Counted from the stretch's first letter, positions 1 to 7,778 are shown. The stretch is 11,767 nucleotides of DNA from Thermotogaceae bacterium (GCA_021161105.1 JAGHBG010000244.1:1-11767); one strand, 5' to 3'. Program-made: numbers and translations. The notes: generated from the letters alone by a model not told the origin.

Positions 1-645
1 CTCTTGCTGATTTTCAAGGGATATAAGCCTGCCTTTTGGAGTTCCCTCCGCACTTTTCAGGTAAAATTCCCACTGTTCAGGTATCACCTCTGGTTTTATA
101 GACAAGTCAACCTTCTCCCCATTTCTAAGAACAGTTACATTTATCTCCTTTCCTTCCTTAATAATGGAAGATATCACCGTGGGATCAAAGACATACTTTT
201 CATTTACCTTCAATATCCTGTCACCGGGCAAAAGTCCTGCCCTTTGAGCCGGAGTGCTGTCATAAACAGTACTAACTCCAGCAAGGTTTACTCCCCATAT
301 AGAAACTATGATCATAAACAGAATATACCCAGCCAGTATGGAAAAAACAGGCCCTGCGAGAGCTATCAAAAGTCTCTGCCATGCAGGTTTGTCATAAAAT
401 CTCCTTCCTTCATCACCCTCTTCAAAATCATCCGGATTTTCTCCAGATAATCTCACATACCCTCCAAGAGGAAAAATGTTTATTCTAAAAGTAGTTTCTT
501 TCCCTTTCTTCTTATAAATCGCTGGTCCAAATCCTACAGAAAATTCCAGAACCCTCACTCCAAATATCTTCGCAAAAATAAAATGTCCAAACTCATGGAC
601 AATAACTATTGCAAGGAATATTAAAATGAAATAAAGCACTGCCAT
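1..645 (-). CDS. rseP: RseP/MmpA-type site-2 intramembrane zinc protease (C-terminus beyond window)
   Basis: Site-2 proteases cut transmembrane segments of anti-sigma factors or signal-peptide remnants within the cytoplasmic membrane. The reading frame is open from an ATG at 645-643 to the window edge, giving 215 residues. The first hydrophobic segment holds the zinc motif HEFGH (residues 17-21). The conserved FPLGGYVRLSGE stretch follows (about 58-69), then a second membrane segment around AGPVFSILAGY (about 97-107). A PDZ-like region spans about 121-185 and contains AGLLPGDRIL. The usual Asn of the GPxxN motif reads Ser here. The LDG motif that supplies the third metal ligand must lie outside the window, so activity cannot be judged fully. 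The plsC stop is only 4 nt upstream, and the Shine-Dalgarno AAGGGGTGA lies in the plsC 3' end, so translation is probably coupled. Family assignment is firm. Confidence 0.95.
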   Translation of the reverse strand, partial: MAVLYFILIFLAIVIVHEFGHFIFAKIFGVRVLEFSVGFGPAIYKKKGKETTFRINIFPLGGYVRLSGENPDDFEEGDEGRRFYDKPAWQRLLIALAGPVFSILAGYILFMIIVSIWGVNLAGVSTVYDSTPAQRAGLLPGDRILKVNEKYVFDPTVISSIIKEGKEINVTVLRNGEKVDLSIKPEVIPEQWEFYLKSAEGTPKGRLISLENQQE

Positions 646-649
646 ATTA

Positions 650-1408
650 TCACCCCTTGTGCTTTTTATCCTTTGACCTGAGCTCTTCTACTGCCTCAAC
701 AATCATGCTTCTTACGTATTCCATCAGTTCCTCTTCACTTTTAAATTTAACTGGATCCACGGGAGGAAGGATTTTTAGATAAACTTCTCCCGGGTCAAAG
801 AGCAGACTTCTTTTAGGTACCAGATACATCGTTCCCCATATTGCAACAGGTAATACCTTTACTTTCGTCTTCATGGCAAGAGCCATACTACCTTTTTTGA
901 ACTCAAGAACATTTCCATCCCTTGTCCTGGTTCCTTCTGGAAACACTATGTAATTAACGCCATCTCTTAAATTCTTTAAAACCTTCTTTATTTCTCCAGC
1001 TATCTGTCTTGGATCGTTTCTATCTATAAAAACTCCTCCCATGTACTTTATAAACCACGAAACTCCAGGAATTTTCTCCAGCTCTCTTTTGGCTATGAAT
1101 CCGCCCCTTGTAACATAAGCCAGTATAAGTGGTATATCCATTAAACTCTGGTGATTAGCAGCCACCATGAAGGTCTCATCAGGAATATTTTCTTGTCCTT
1201 CAATATGTACTTTTGAGAATAGCCAGGAGAACGCCCTGACGCCAAATTTTCTTACTTCATTAAGAACATATTTTTTAGATGCCTCTTCGCCTTTAAATAT
1301 TTTAAGTATCTTCCCCCATGAAAGAACAAATCCCCCATAGAACACCAGATATATTGTTGCTATTATTACAAAATAAATCGTGGTGAAAATACGAAAAACC
1401 TTTCTCAT
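650..1408 (-). CDS. plsC: 1-acyl-sn-glycerol-3-phosphate acyltransferase (PlsC family)
   Basis: The 252-residue protein should acylate lysophosphatidic acid to phosphatidic acid at the inner membrane face, the second acylation step of glycerolipid synthesis. All four acyltransferase blocks are present: NHQSLMD (residues 85-91, the catalytic His/Asp motif), GGVFIDR (124-130), FPEGTR (156-161) and VLPVAIWG (185-192). A hydrophobic N-terminal segment (about 7-30) anchors it to the membrane. Length is normal for the family. The ATG overlaps the stop of the upstream TPR-like gene as ATGA (4 nt), and rseP follows 4 nt downstream. The same string starts with glpK, which makes glycerol-3-phosphate, the backbone precursor of the PlsC substrate. 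Acyl donor and chain specificity cannot be read from sequence. Confidence 0.95.
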   Translation of the reverse strand: MRKVFRIFTTIYFVIIATIYLVFYGGFVLSWGKILKIFKGEEASKKYVLNEVRKFGVRAFSWLFSKVHIEGQENIPDETFMVAANHQSLMDIPLILAYVTRGGFIAKRELEKIPGVSWFIKYMGGVFIDRNDPRQIAGEIKKVLKNLRDGVNYIVFPEGTRTRDGNVLEFKKGSMALAMKTKVKVLPVAIWGTMYLVPKRSLLFDPGEVYLKILPPVDPVKFKSEEELMEYVRSMIVEAVEELRSKDKKHKG

Positions 1409-1974
1409 CTGATCACCTCTTGGAATTTCTTATAATAAACTGGATCCTTCTTAAAGTATTCTTCAATAACTTTCAGATCTTCCGTCCTTCCTAATTTTTT
1501 TGCTGATACTGCAAGCTCAACAAGTGCATCCTTGGAGAAACCGTAGAATTTCCCGGATAAAAAAATCTCCAAAAAGTTGTAAGCTTCATCGTACTCCTCT
1601 TTCTTGTTGAGAACTTTCCCCAAAAGATACGCTATGTAATACCTCTGCTCTTCATCTTGAGAATAATCATAAACATTAAGAAGGATTTTATATGCAACAT
1701 CATAGTTACGTTTTTCTATTTCGCTTTCTGCTTTACTTACCTGAAACTTCACAGCATTTTTTATGTAAAAGTTTATATCTACGTCCTTCGCGTTTATTTT
1801 CTTCAAGTTTTGTATAAACTTCTCTATATCACCCTCATACAAATATTTAAAAGCCCGAATTTCATTCCTGAGAATTGCATTTTCCCTGAGTGTTGATCTG
1901 TAAAAAATAAATGTGACAACAAAAAGAACTGCAAATATTGTCATAACAGTTAAAAAAAACCTGCAATTTTTCAT
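1405..1974 (-). CDS. Membrane-anchored TPR-like protein of unknown function
   Basis: I do not recognise a named family for this 189-residue protein. It has a short basic N-terminus, one strong hydrophobic segment (about residues 6-26) and then a charged, helical region outside the membrane. The region around residues 85-185 reads as paired amphipathic helices of tetratricopeptide type, for example YYIAYLLGKVLNKKEEYDEA, with the small/large residue spacing of TPRs. The topology suggests a bitopic inner-membrane protein with a helical scaffold on the outside or periplasmic face. The start is well supported: AAGGAGGT lies in the last codons of lon just upstream of the ATG, and ATGA overlaps the lon stop. 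It sits between lon and plsC, both linked to protein or membrane upkeep, so a role as an assembly or quality-control scaffold is possible but is only inference. Confidence 0.85.
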   Translation of the reverse strand: MKNCRFFLTVMTIFAVLFVVTFIFYRSTLRENAILRNEIRAFKYLYEGDIEKFIQNLKKINAKDVDINFYIKNAVKFQVSKAESEIEKRNYDVAYKILLNVYDYSQDEEQRYYIAYLLGKVLNKKEEYDEAYNFLEIFLSGKFYGFSKDALVELAVSAKKLGRTEDLKVIEEYFKKDPVYYKKFQEVIR

Positions 1975-4331
1975 AAAAGAACCTCCTTGAGGACTTCATC
2001 TATGTTTTCTACAAATCTTACCGAGATCTTATCAAGTATATCTTTTGGAACATCTTTTAAAGACGGTTCATTAGACTTTGGAAGAATTACCCCTTTTATG
2101 CCAGCCCTGACAGCTGCCATTATCTTTTCCTTTATTCCACCAACAGGAAGGACTCTGCCCCTGAGAGTTATCTCTCCCGTCATTGCAATATCATTTCTGA
2201 CCTTTTTTCTTGTTACAGCTGATACAATGGAAGTAACCATTGTGACGCCAGCTGATGGACCATCTTTTGGAACAGCTCCTTCCGGAACATGAATGTGAAT
2301 GTCACTCTCTTCAAATACTTCTTTGTGTTCAGAACCACAAATCTTTCTTGATAAACTCAAAGCAATTCTCGCAGATTCCTTCATTACATCACCCATTTGA
2401 CCTGTCAAGATCAAATGTCCTTTTCCAGGAAGGACTGCACTCTCAACAAGAATAATTGTTCCTCCATAAGGTGTCCACGCCATACCTGTTGCAACACCAA
2501 CAGTTGGTTCATTTAACCTTTCTTCATCCCTGTAAGGAGGATTTTCCAGATAAGTTTCAAGATCCTTTGTTGTAACCTTGACCTCTTTGTCTCCACCTAC
2601 AATTTTAAGCGCTGCTTTTCTTATAATCCTTTCAATGGATCTTGATAGGTTTCTAACTCCTGCTTCTCTTGTGTACTCATTTATTATTTTCTTTATAGCA
2701 GAAGGCGTTATCTTTATCCTGCCTTCCAGATTGTACTCTTTAAGAAGTTTGGGAATTATATACCCCGTTGCTATCCTGTATTTTTCATTATCTGTATAAC
2801 CAGGTATCTCAATGATTTCCATTCTATCGATAAGAGCTGGTGGTATTGTGTAAAGAACATTCGCAGTAACTACAAACACAACATCAGATAGATCAAAAGG
2901 AACTTCTAAATAATGATCAACAAATTCTTTATTCTGCTCGGGATCTAAAACTTCCAGAAGTGCAGCTGCGGGGTCTCCCTGGAAAGAAATTCCCATTTTG
3001 TCTATTTCGTCAAGTAAAAGAACAGGATTTTTTGTGCCAGCCCTTCTTATCATCTGAATTATCCTTCCTGGCATTGCACCAACATAGGTTCTCCTATGTC
3101 CCTTTATCTCAGCTTCATCCCGAAGGCCCCCTAAAGACATCCTGACAAACTTTCTTCCCACGGCCTCTGCTAGCGATCTTCCAAGAGAAGTCTTCCCAAC
3201 TCCTGGAGGTCCAACAAGGCACAGAATGGGAGCCCGTAAGTTTTTTGATATCTTTCTTACAGCAAGAAACTCAAGGATTCTCTCCTTTACCCTATCAAGT
3301 CCATAATGATTCTTCTCTAAAATTTTCTTTGCTTCGTTTATATCCATTCTATCCTCTGTTTTTTCGTTCCAGGGAAGAGAGAGAATCCAATCAAGGTAAG
3401 TTCTAACCACTGTAGCTTCAGCAGAATATGGTGACATCTTTTCAAGCCGTCCTAACTCTTTTTTTGCTTTTTCCTTTACATACTCAGGATAATTTCCCTT
3501 CTCTATTCTTTCCTTTACCTCCTTTATCTCTACATCTTCCTCTTCCTTAAGTTCTTCCTGTATTGCACGGAGTTTTTCTCTCAAGAAATACTCTTTTTGA
3601 GACTTTTCAATTTTTTCCTTCACCTTTTTATCAAGTTCTTCCTCAATCCTCACAATTTCGAGCTCTTCCATCAAGAATTTCAAAATCTTCTCAAGCCTCT
3701 TTACTGGATGAACGGTCTCAAGAAGTTGCTGTTTGAATTGAAGTTTCCCGGGAATCATAGATGCAACAAAATCCGCAAATCTATTTGGATCGGAAAGATC
3801 TTCAAGTGCCATCAACGCTTCCTGAGGAATCTTTTTTGTTATAGAAAAATATGAAACAGCAGTTTCCTTAACTTTTCTCATCAATGCTTCCATTTTCTTT
3901 GTCTTCCTGTAACGCGGTTTCAAAATTTCAACTTCAAATTCAAAGTATTCTTCAGTTTTTAGAACTTTTCTTATCCTTGCCCTTTCAATACCTTCAACAA
4001 GGACTTTGTATGATTCGTCAGGAAGTTTCGCAATTTGCAGCACTCTCGATATTGAACCAACCTGGTACATGTCGTTTACAACGGGCTCTTCTATTGTTAT
4101 ATCTTTTTGGGATACCAGAAAAAGGTATCCGTTTTTCTCTTCCATTGCTTTTTCAAGAGCAATAAGAGATTTTTCCCTTCCAACAAAAAAGGGAACTACC
4201 GTTCCCGGAAATACAACGTTGTTGCTTCTCATTGGAATAACAGGGAGGCTACTGGGAATTTTCGGCTCATTACTCTTTTTCAAGTATTTGTCCAGTTTCC
4301 TCTCCTTTCTTCCAGATTTCGATTGACTCAC
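1971..4331 (-). CDS. lon: ATP-dependent protease LonA
   Basis: This is a full-length, 786-residue cytosolic ATP-dependent serine protease that degrades misfolded and regulatory proteins as a hexamer. The N-terminal substrate-binding domain starts near LPVIPMRSNNVVFPG (residues 29-43) and passes into a charged coiled-coil region (about 225-300). The AAA+ domain has Walker A GPPGVGKT (374-381) and Walker B LLLDEIDK (438-445). The protease domain has the Ser-Lys dyad: S693 in PKDGPSAG and, by spacing to the E. coli enzyme, K736 in GGIKEK. All key residues are intact. The start codon is GTG (4331-4329), backed by AAGGAGGG 8 nt upstream. This places the first 62 nt inside the 3' end of tsaE in another frame. 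The next ATG in frame would cut into the conserved N-terminal motif, so the GTG is preferred. Confidence 0.98.
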   Translation of the reverse strand: MSQSKSGRKERKLDKYLKKSNEPKIPSSLPVIPMRSNNVVFPGTVVPFFVGREKSLIALEKAMEEKNGYLFLVSQKDITIEEPVVNDMYQVGSISRVLQIAKLPDESYKVLVEGIERARIRKVLKTEEYFEFEVEILKPRYRKTKKMEALMRKVKETAVSYFSITKKIPQEALMALEDLSDPNRFADFVASMIPGKLQFKQQLLETVHPVKRLEKILKFLMEELEIVRIEEELDKKVKEKIEKSQKEYFLREKLRAIQEELKEEEDVEIKEVKERIEKGNYPEYVKEKAKKELGRLEKMSPYSAEATVVRTYLDWILSLPWNEKTEDRMDINEAKKILEKNHYGLDRVKERILEFLAVRKISKNLRAPILCLVGPPGVGKTSLGRSLAEAVGRKFVRMSLGGLRDEAEIKGHRRTYVGAMPGRIIQMIRRAGTKNPVLLLDEIDKMGISFQGDPAAALLEVLDPEQNKEFVDHYLEVPFDLSDVVFVVTANVLYTIPPALIDRMEIIEIPGYTDNEKYRIATGYIIPKLLKEYNLEGRIKITPSAIKKIINEYTREAGVRNLSRSIERIIRKAALKIVGGDKEVKVTTKDLETYLENPPYRDEERLNEPTVGVATGMAWTPYGGTIILVESAVLPGKGHLILTGQMGDVMKESARIALSLSRKICGSEHKEVFEESDIHIHVPEGAVPKDGPSAGVTMVTSIVSAVTRKKVRNDIAMTGEITLRGRVLPVGGIKEKIMAAVRAGIKGVILPKSNEPSLKDVPKDILDKISVRFVENIDEVLKEVLL

Positions 4332-4791
4332 TTATTTTTCCCTCCTTCTCCGTACCCATAAGTATGACCCGCCTTTTTCCATCTGGTTTAATGTATATCT
4401 TTACAACGATTCCGTTTAAATCTTCCCAAAATTCTGGAAAAAGGTCAGCCCACTCCACCGCTACTATTCCTTCATCATCTTCCAGTGTTTCATCAAGACC
4501 AATGTAAAACAAACTTTCTGGATCATCAAGTCTGTATAAATCAACATGATATAAAGTTTTCCTGCCAACATACACATTCATCAAAGTAAATGTGGGGCTT
4601 CTTACCTCTTCTTCGCTAATTTCAAGTCCTCTCGCCAGACCCTTAACAAAAGTTGTCTTACCAGCACCAAGCTCTCCTATTAAAAGAATAACTCCTCTAT
4701 CTAGAACCCTTCCCAGGCTTTCAGCATAACTCTTAAGCTGCTCTTCATTTAAGTTGTCCAGTTCTTTGACCTCTTTAAAGCTTTCTTCCAT
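4270..4791 (-). CDS. tsaE: tRNA threonylcarbamoyladenosine synthesis ATPase TsaE
   Basis: TsaE is the P-loop ATPase that works with TsaB and TsaD to put threonylcarbamoyl on A37 of ANN-decoding tRNAs. This copy has 173 residues. It shows the P-loop GELGAGKTT (39-47), the switch-like SPTFTL (65-70), Walker-B-like HVDLYRL (82-88) and VEWAD (112-116), all typical of the family. It is about 20 residues longer than the E. coli protein; the extra charged tail (about 152-173) is the part that overlaps lon. The ATG at 4791-4789 has GGGAGG 10 nt upstream and lies within the end of glpK, giving a 43-nt overlap. TsaB and TsaD are not in the window. Function is well supported; whether the long tail matters is unknown. 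Confidence 0.96.
   Translation of the reverse strand: MEESFKEVKELDNLNEEQLKSYAESLGRVLDRGVILLIGELGAGKTTFVKGLARGLEISEEEVRSPTFTLMNVYVGRKTLYHVDLYRLDDPESLFYIGLDETLEDDEGIVAVEWADLFPEFWEDLNGIVVKIYIKPDGKRRVILMGTEKEGKISESIEIWKKGEETGQILEKE
4340..4347 (-). promoter_or_regulatory. Ribosome binding site that fixes the GTG start of lon
   Basis: On the minus strand AAGGAGGG lies 8 nt before GTG at 4331-4329, wholly inside the tsaE coding region. It is the main reason for accepting a GTG start and a long overlap rather than a shorter Lon. Confidence 0.75.
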
Positions 4792-6182
4792 TTATTGTAT
4801 TCCTCCCTGAGATCTTTCTTTTTTGATATCTCTACATCTACTTTCATGTAAGATCTCAAATCTTCTATATTTGTCAATCCAGAACCAACAGCTGCGAGCA
4901 TTGCAGCTCCCCTCGCTGTAGTTTCCACTACTTTTGGCCTCTGCACAGTAACTCCTGTGCTTTCCGAAATAATTTTCAAAAGCGGATCACTGTTGGAAAC
5001 CCCACCATCAACTCTCAAAACATTGATTTCTATATCAGAATCTTCCGCCATTATATCCATAATTTCCTTTATAGAAAAGGCAATACCCTCAAGTGCTGCT
5101 CTTGCTATATTCCCCTTAGTTGTAGCTCTTGTCAATCCAATTATGAGTCCCCTTGCAGTTGGATCCCAGTGAGGAGCACCGAGTCCTGCAAAGGCTGGAA
5201 CAATATAAATTCCACCGTTATCATCTTTATCAGCGAGTTCAGAAATCTCAACAGGATCTTTAAAAAGTCCTACTGACACAAGCCAATCCATCAAAGCCCC
5301 TGTGATAAAAACGCTTCCTTCAAGAGCATATGTTCTTTTCTCTCCTATCTTCCATCCTACAGTTGTAAGAAGACCTTTGTCAGAAAGAATTATATTTTCT
5401 CCTGTGTTCATTAAAATAAAACTTCCGGTTCCCATGGTAAGTTTCACATTACCCTCATCAAAGGCAAGTTGGCCAAATAGAGCTCCTTGCTGATCACCAA
5501 CGAGAGCAGAAAGAAGTATCCCCCACCTGGTTACATCAATAACTTTGGCAGTGTTAATTATCTCTGGAAGGGTGAACCTTGGAATGGAAAATATGTTCAA
5601 CAGTTCATCATCCCAATTTCCACTATGGATGTTGTAAAGCATTGTTCTTGAAGCGTTTGAATGGTCAGTAACATGTTTACCTGTCAACCTGTAGGCAAGG
5701 AAAGAATCTATCGTTCCAAACCGCAAAGTCCCCATATCAAGAGCTCTTCGAACTTCGTCCACATTATCTATCATCCACTTCATCTTTGAAGCGCTGAAGT
5801 ACGGATCTACTACAAGCCCCGTTCTTTCATGAATGAAGTCTCCGTAGGATTTTTTAATTTCTTCTGTCATAGATGCAGTCCTTCTGCACTGCCAGACTAT
5901 TGCATTGTATAATGGCTCTCCTGTTTTCGCATCCCACGCCACAACAGTTTCTCTCTGATTGGTTATACCCATGGCCTTGATCTTTTTTACATCCTGATCT
6001 TCTAAAATCTCATCCACAACTTCTTCAACTGTTTTCCAGATTTCATCAGGGTCATGTTCGACCCAGCCTTTCTTTGGATAAATTTGTTTGAACTTCCTCC
6101 GTGCAACCTTTATAACTTCAAAATCTTCATTAAAAAGAATAGCTCTCGTGCTTGTTGTCCCTTGATCAATTGCCAAAAACAC
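4749..6182 (-). CDS. glpK: Glycerol kinase
   Basis: The 477-residue FGGY-family kinase phosphorylates glycerol to sn-glycerol-3-phosphate with ATP in the cytosol. It shows AIDQGTTSTRA (about 4-14, phosphate-binding loop), ITNQRET and VWQCRRT (glycerol-binding region), GLVVDPYFSASKMKW, GDQQGALFGQ with the catalytic Asp, MGTGSFILMNTGE, and PAFAGLGAPHWDP in the C-terminal ATPase lobe. It is slightly short. By eye alignment, the segment between LPEI and GDQQ is about six residues shorter than in E. coli GlpK and lacks the glycine-rich loop that binds fructose-1,6-bisphosphate; the phosphorylatable His motif of Gram-positive enzymes is also absent. The GTG start has GGAGGT 8 nt upstream. It is the first gene of the minus-strand string visible here. 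Confidence 0.96.
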   Translation of the reverse strand: MFLAIDQGTTSTRAILFNEDFEVIKVARRKFKQIYPKKGWVEHDPDEIWKTVEEVVDEILEDQDVKKIKAMGITNQRETVVAWDAKTGEPLYNAIVWQCRRTASMTEEIKKSYGDFIHERTGLVVDPYFSASKMKWMIDNVDEVRRALDMGTLRFGTIDSFLAYRLTGKHVTDHSNASRTMLYNIHSGNWDDELLNIFSIPRFTLPEIINTAKVIDVTRWGILLSALVGDQQGALFGQLAFDEGNVKLTMGTGSFILMNTGENIILSDKGLLTTVGWKIGEKRTYALEGSVFITGALMDWLVSVGLFKDPVEISELADKDDNGGIYIVPAFAGLGAPHWDPTARGLIIGLTRATTKGNIARAALEGIAFSIKEIMDIMAEDSDIEINVLRVDGGVSNSDPLLKIISESTGVTVQRPKVVETTARGAAMLAAVGSGLTNIEDLRSYMKVDVEISKKKDLREEYNKWKKALKRSKNWTT

Positions 6183-6234
6183 CTCTATTCACCTCCATCA
6201 AGTTGTATAATCAAAAAAAAGGAGGTTGAAACCA
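6183..6234. promoter_or_regulatory. Divergent intergenic region between glpK and the lytic transglycosylase gene
   Basis: Only 52 bp separate two divergent start codons. The glpK Shine-Dalgarno (complement of ACCTCC, 6191-6196) is on the left and AAGGAGG (6219-6225) for the plus-strand gene is on the right. Between them a perfect TATAAT (6206-6211, plus strand) could be a -10 element with a transcript start near 6218, but I see no good -35 at the right distance. No clear minus-strand promoter is visible, so the glpK promoter may lie inside the neighbouring gene. Confidence 0.4.
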
Positions 6235-7146
6235 ATGAAAAACTTATTCCTACCTTTAATTTTATCACTTATCATTTTCAACTCTTTAATTTTTGCTGAC
6301 CCTTTATCGGAAATAGAATGGATGAGAGATTCGAAGGATTTTTATATCTATATTAAGGCTGGAAGCATGCTTGGTGTGAAAGCTATAAAAGTCTTTGAAG
6401 TTCCCATATTCTGGGCTGATCCTGTTATAGCTTTTACAGGTTGCGACATTAACTTAATAAAAGCAATGGTGAGGAACGAATCAGGTTTCAAGGTACATGC
6501 TAAATCAAAAACAGGTGCTCTTGGAGTATCTCAGATAGTAAGAAGTACCGCAAAGTGGCTCGGACTTAGAAATCCATATAATGCTTTTGCATCTTCTTTC
6601 GCTATGTGCAAATATGTAAGGTATCTGTATAAAAAATTCCCAGATACAGAAAAAATGCTTATAGCATACCATGACGGCGAGGGCAATGTAAGCAAAGGGA
6701 AGATTTCACCTGAAGGGAAAAAATACGCCCGAATAGTGTTGAAATACTACAGAGAATATCAACAAACGGGAAAACTGGAGTTTTTCAAGGATAGGGTGTA
6801 CTTTTTCACTTCCTTTGAATATTTTTACCCTTCTGATTTTGAAATTAAAGTAGGTGGTGTCGTATCGCTTCTCGGTGAAGCAGATCTGGAGGGCGGTATT
6901 TATGTTAACAGTGAAAAATACTACACACCTTTTGTAAGATCCTACATACGACCTTACTACGATCTTGCCTTTATTCTTGGTTGGAGCAACATGGGATGGG
7001 AGTTTGGATCATCCACATGGTATGGTGAATATAATCTTGAGGTGGTTGCAACACCACAAGGGCCGGAATCTACGATATACTACAACGGCATGGGTTTGAA
7101 GTTTAAAAGGGGAAGAATAGCACTATTTTACAGATTTGGCTGGTGA
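6235..7146 (+). CDS. Secreted lytic transglycosylase (SLT domain) with beta-rich C-terminal region
   Basis: The 303-residue protein has a signal peptide (residues 1-21, a hydrophobic stretch ending IFA before DP), so it is exported. Residues about 70-175 form a goose-lysozyme-like SLT domain that cleaves peptidoglycan with 1,6-anhydro product formation. It shows the catalytic Glu in RNESGF (E82), GALGVSQI (94-101) and AYHDGEGNV (144-152, equivalent to the AYNAGxGxV motif). The last ~120 residues are not part of that domain: they are rich in Tyr, Phe, Trp and Gly with alternating polarity, like beta-strands, and end in IALFYRFGW, which resembles the C-terminal beta-signal of outer membrane proteins. 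The ATG at 6235 is chosen because AAGGAGG ends 9 nt upstream; an in-frame TTG at 6226 abuts that site. The next gene overlaps by 4 nt. Confidence 0.88.
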   Translation: MKNLFLPLILSLIIFNSLIFADPLSEIEWMRDSKDFYIYIKAGSMLGVKAIKVFEVPIFWADPVIAFTGCDINLIKAMVRNESGFKVHAKSKTGALGVSQIVRSTAKWLGLRNPYNAFASSFAMCKYVRYLYKKFPDTEKMLIAYHDGEGNVSKGKISPEGKKYARIVLKYYREYQQTGKLEFFKDRVYFFTSFEYFYPSDFEIKVGGVVSLLGEADLEGGIYVNSEKYYTPFVRSYIRPYYDLAFILGWSNMGWEFGSSTWYGEYNLEVVATPQGPESTIYYNGMGLKFKRGRIALFYRFGW

Positions 7147-7778
7147 TAGATTTGAAGGCGCTTCTATCTTTGAATGGCTTATGTTCAAAAACTTTTCTCA
7201 AAAATCTTGTAGAAAGTGAAAAATATGAAATCATCATAGGAGTTGACGGCGGAACCAAAAATCTACTCAACGCTGCTATATCTCCCGATGTTGTAATAGG
7301 TGATATGGATTCCATGAAAGGGTTAATCCATGAGATAAGCGCTAAAAAGATCATTTATCCAGAGGAGAAAGATGAGATAGACTCAGAACTTGCAATCGAA
7401 TATTGCAGAGAAAAAAAGGTAAATGAACTCCATGTAGTGTGCTGGAAAGGCGAAAGAGTTGATATGGAATACGCACTTTTGATGCTTCTCTCAAGATACA
7501 GGCAGCTCTGGATAAAGCTTCTTGACGAAAAGAGCACAGTGTTCTTCGTCAACAATTTTGCAGAGCTCAACGCCAGTGCTGGTGAAAAATGGTCAGTACT
7601 TCCAATTGGTGGTGATGCCGTGGTTACATTGAAAGGGTTTAAATACGAGATAAATAAAAAAACGATGCCAAAAAACAAACCCTATGGTGTAAGTAACGTT
7701 GCTGAGAAAGGCAAGGTGGTTGTGCGTGTTCACGAAGGAGGTGTCGTTGTAGTAAGATGGAAGAAAAATCCGTTGTAA
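7143..7778 (+). CDS. Thiamine pyrophosphokinase-like protein (divergent ThiN/TPK family)
   Basis: Thiamine pyrophosphokinases transfer pyrophosphate from ATP to thiamine to make the active cofactor. This 211-residue protein has the family layout: GVDGGTKNLL (33-42), PDVVIGDMDS (48-57), EKDEIDSELA (75-84), then a C-terminal beta-barrel with WSVLPIGG, LKGFKYEI, YGVSN (181-185) and a closing VVVVRW strand. Two motifs differ from the usual enzyme: the KDxTD-type motif has Ile in place of Thr (residue 79), and GGRxDH reads GERVDM (103-108), losing the His. Substrate or activity may have changed. The start is uncertain. GTG at 7143 overlaps the previous stop (GTGA) but has no Shine-Dalgarno; TTG at 7152 would begin right at KALLSLNG, the normal family N-terminus. 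The 3' end overlaps dxr by 22 nt. Confidence 0.8.
   Translation: MIDLKALLSLNGLCSKTFLKNLVESEKYEIIIGVDGGTKNLLNAAISPDVVIGDMDSMKGLIHEISAKKIIYPEEKDEIDSELAIEYCREKKVNELHVVCWKGERVDMEYALLMLLSRYRQLWIKLLDEKSTVFFVNNFAELNASAGEKWSVLPIGGDAVVTLKGFKYEINKKTMPKNKPYGVSNVAEKGKVVVRVHEGGVVVVRWKKNPL

Noticed and set aside
4..450. Plus-strand open frame of 148 codons
   Set aside because: It lies opposite rseP, has no recognisable domain and lacks a ribosome binding site.
6226..6228. Upstream TTG as the start of the lytic transglycosylase gene
   Set aside because: It directly follows the AAGGAGG site with no spacing; the ATG at 6235 has correct spacing and begins a clean signal peptide.
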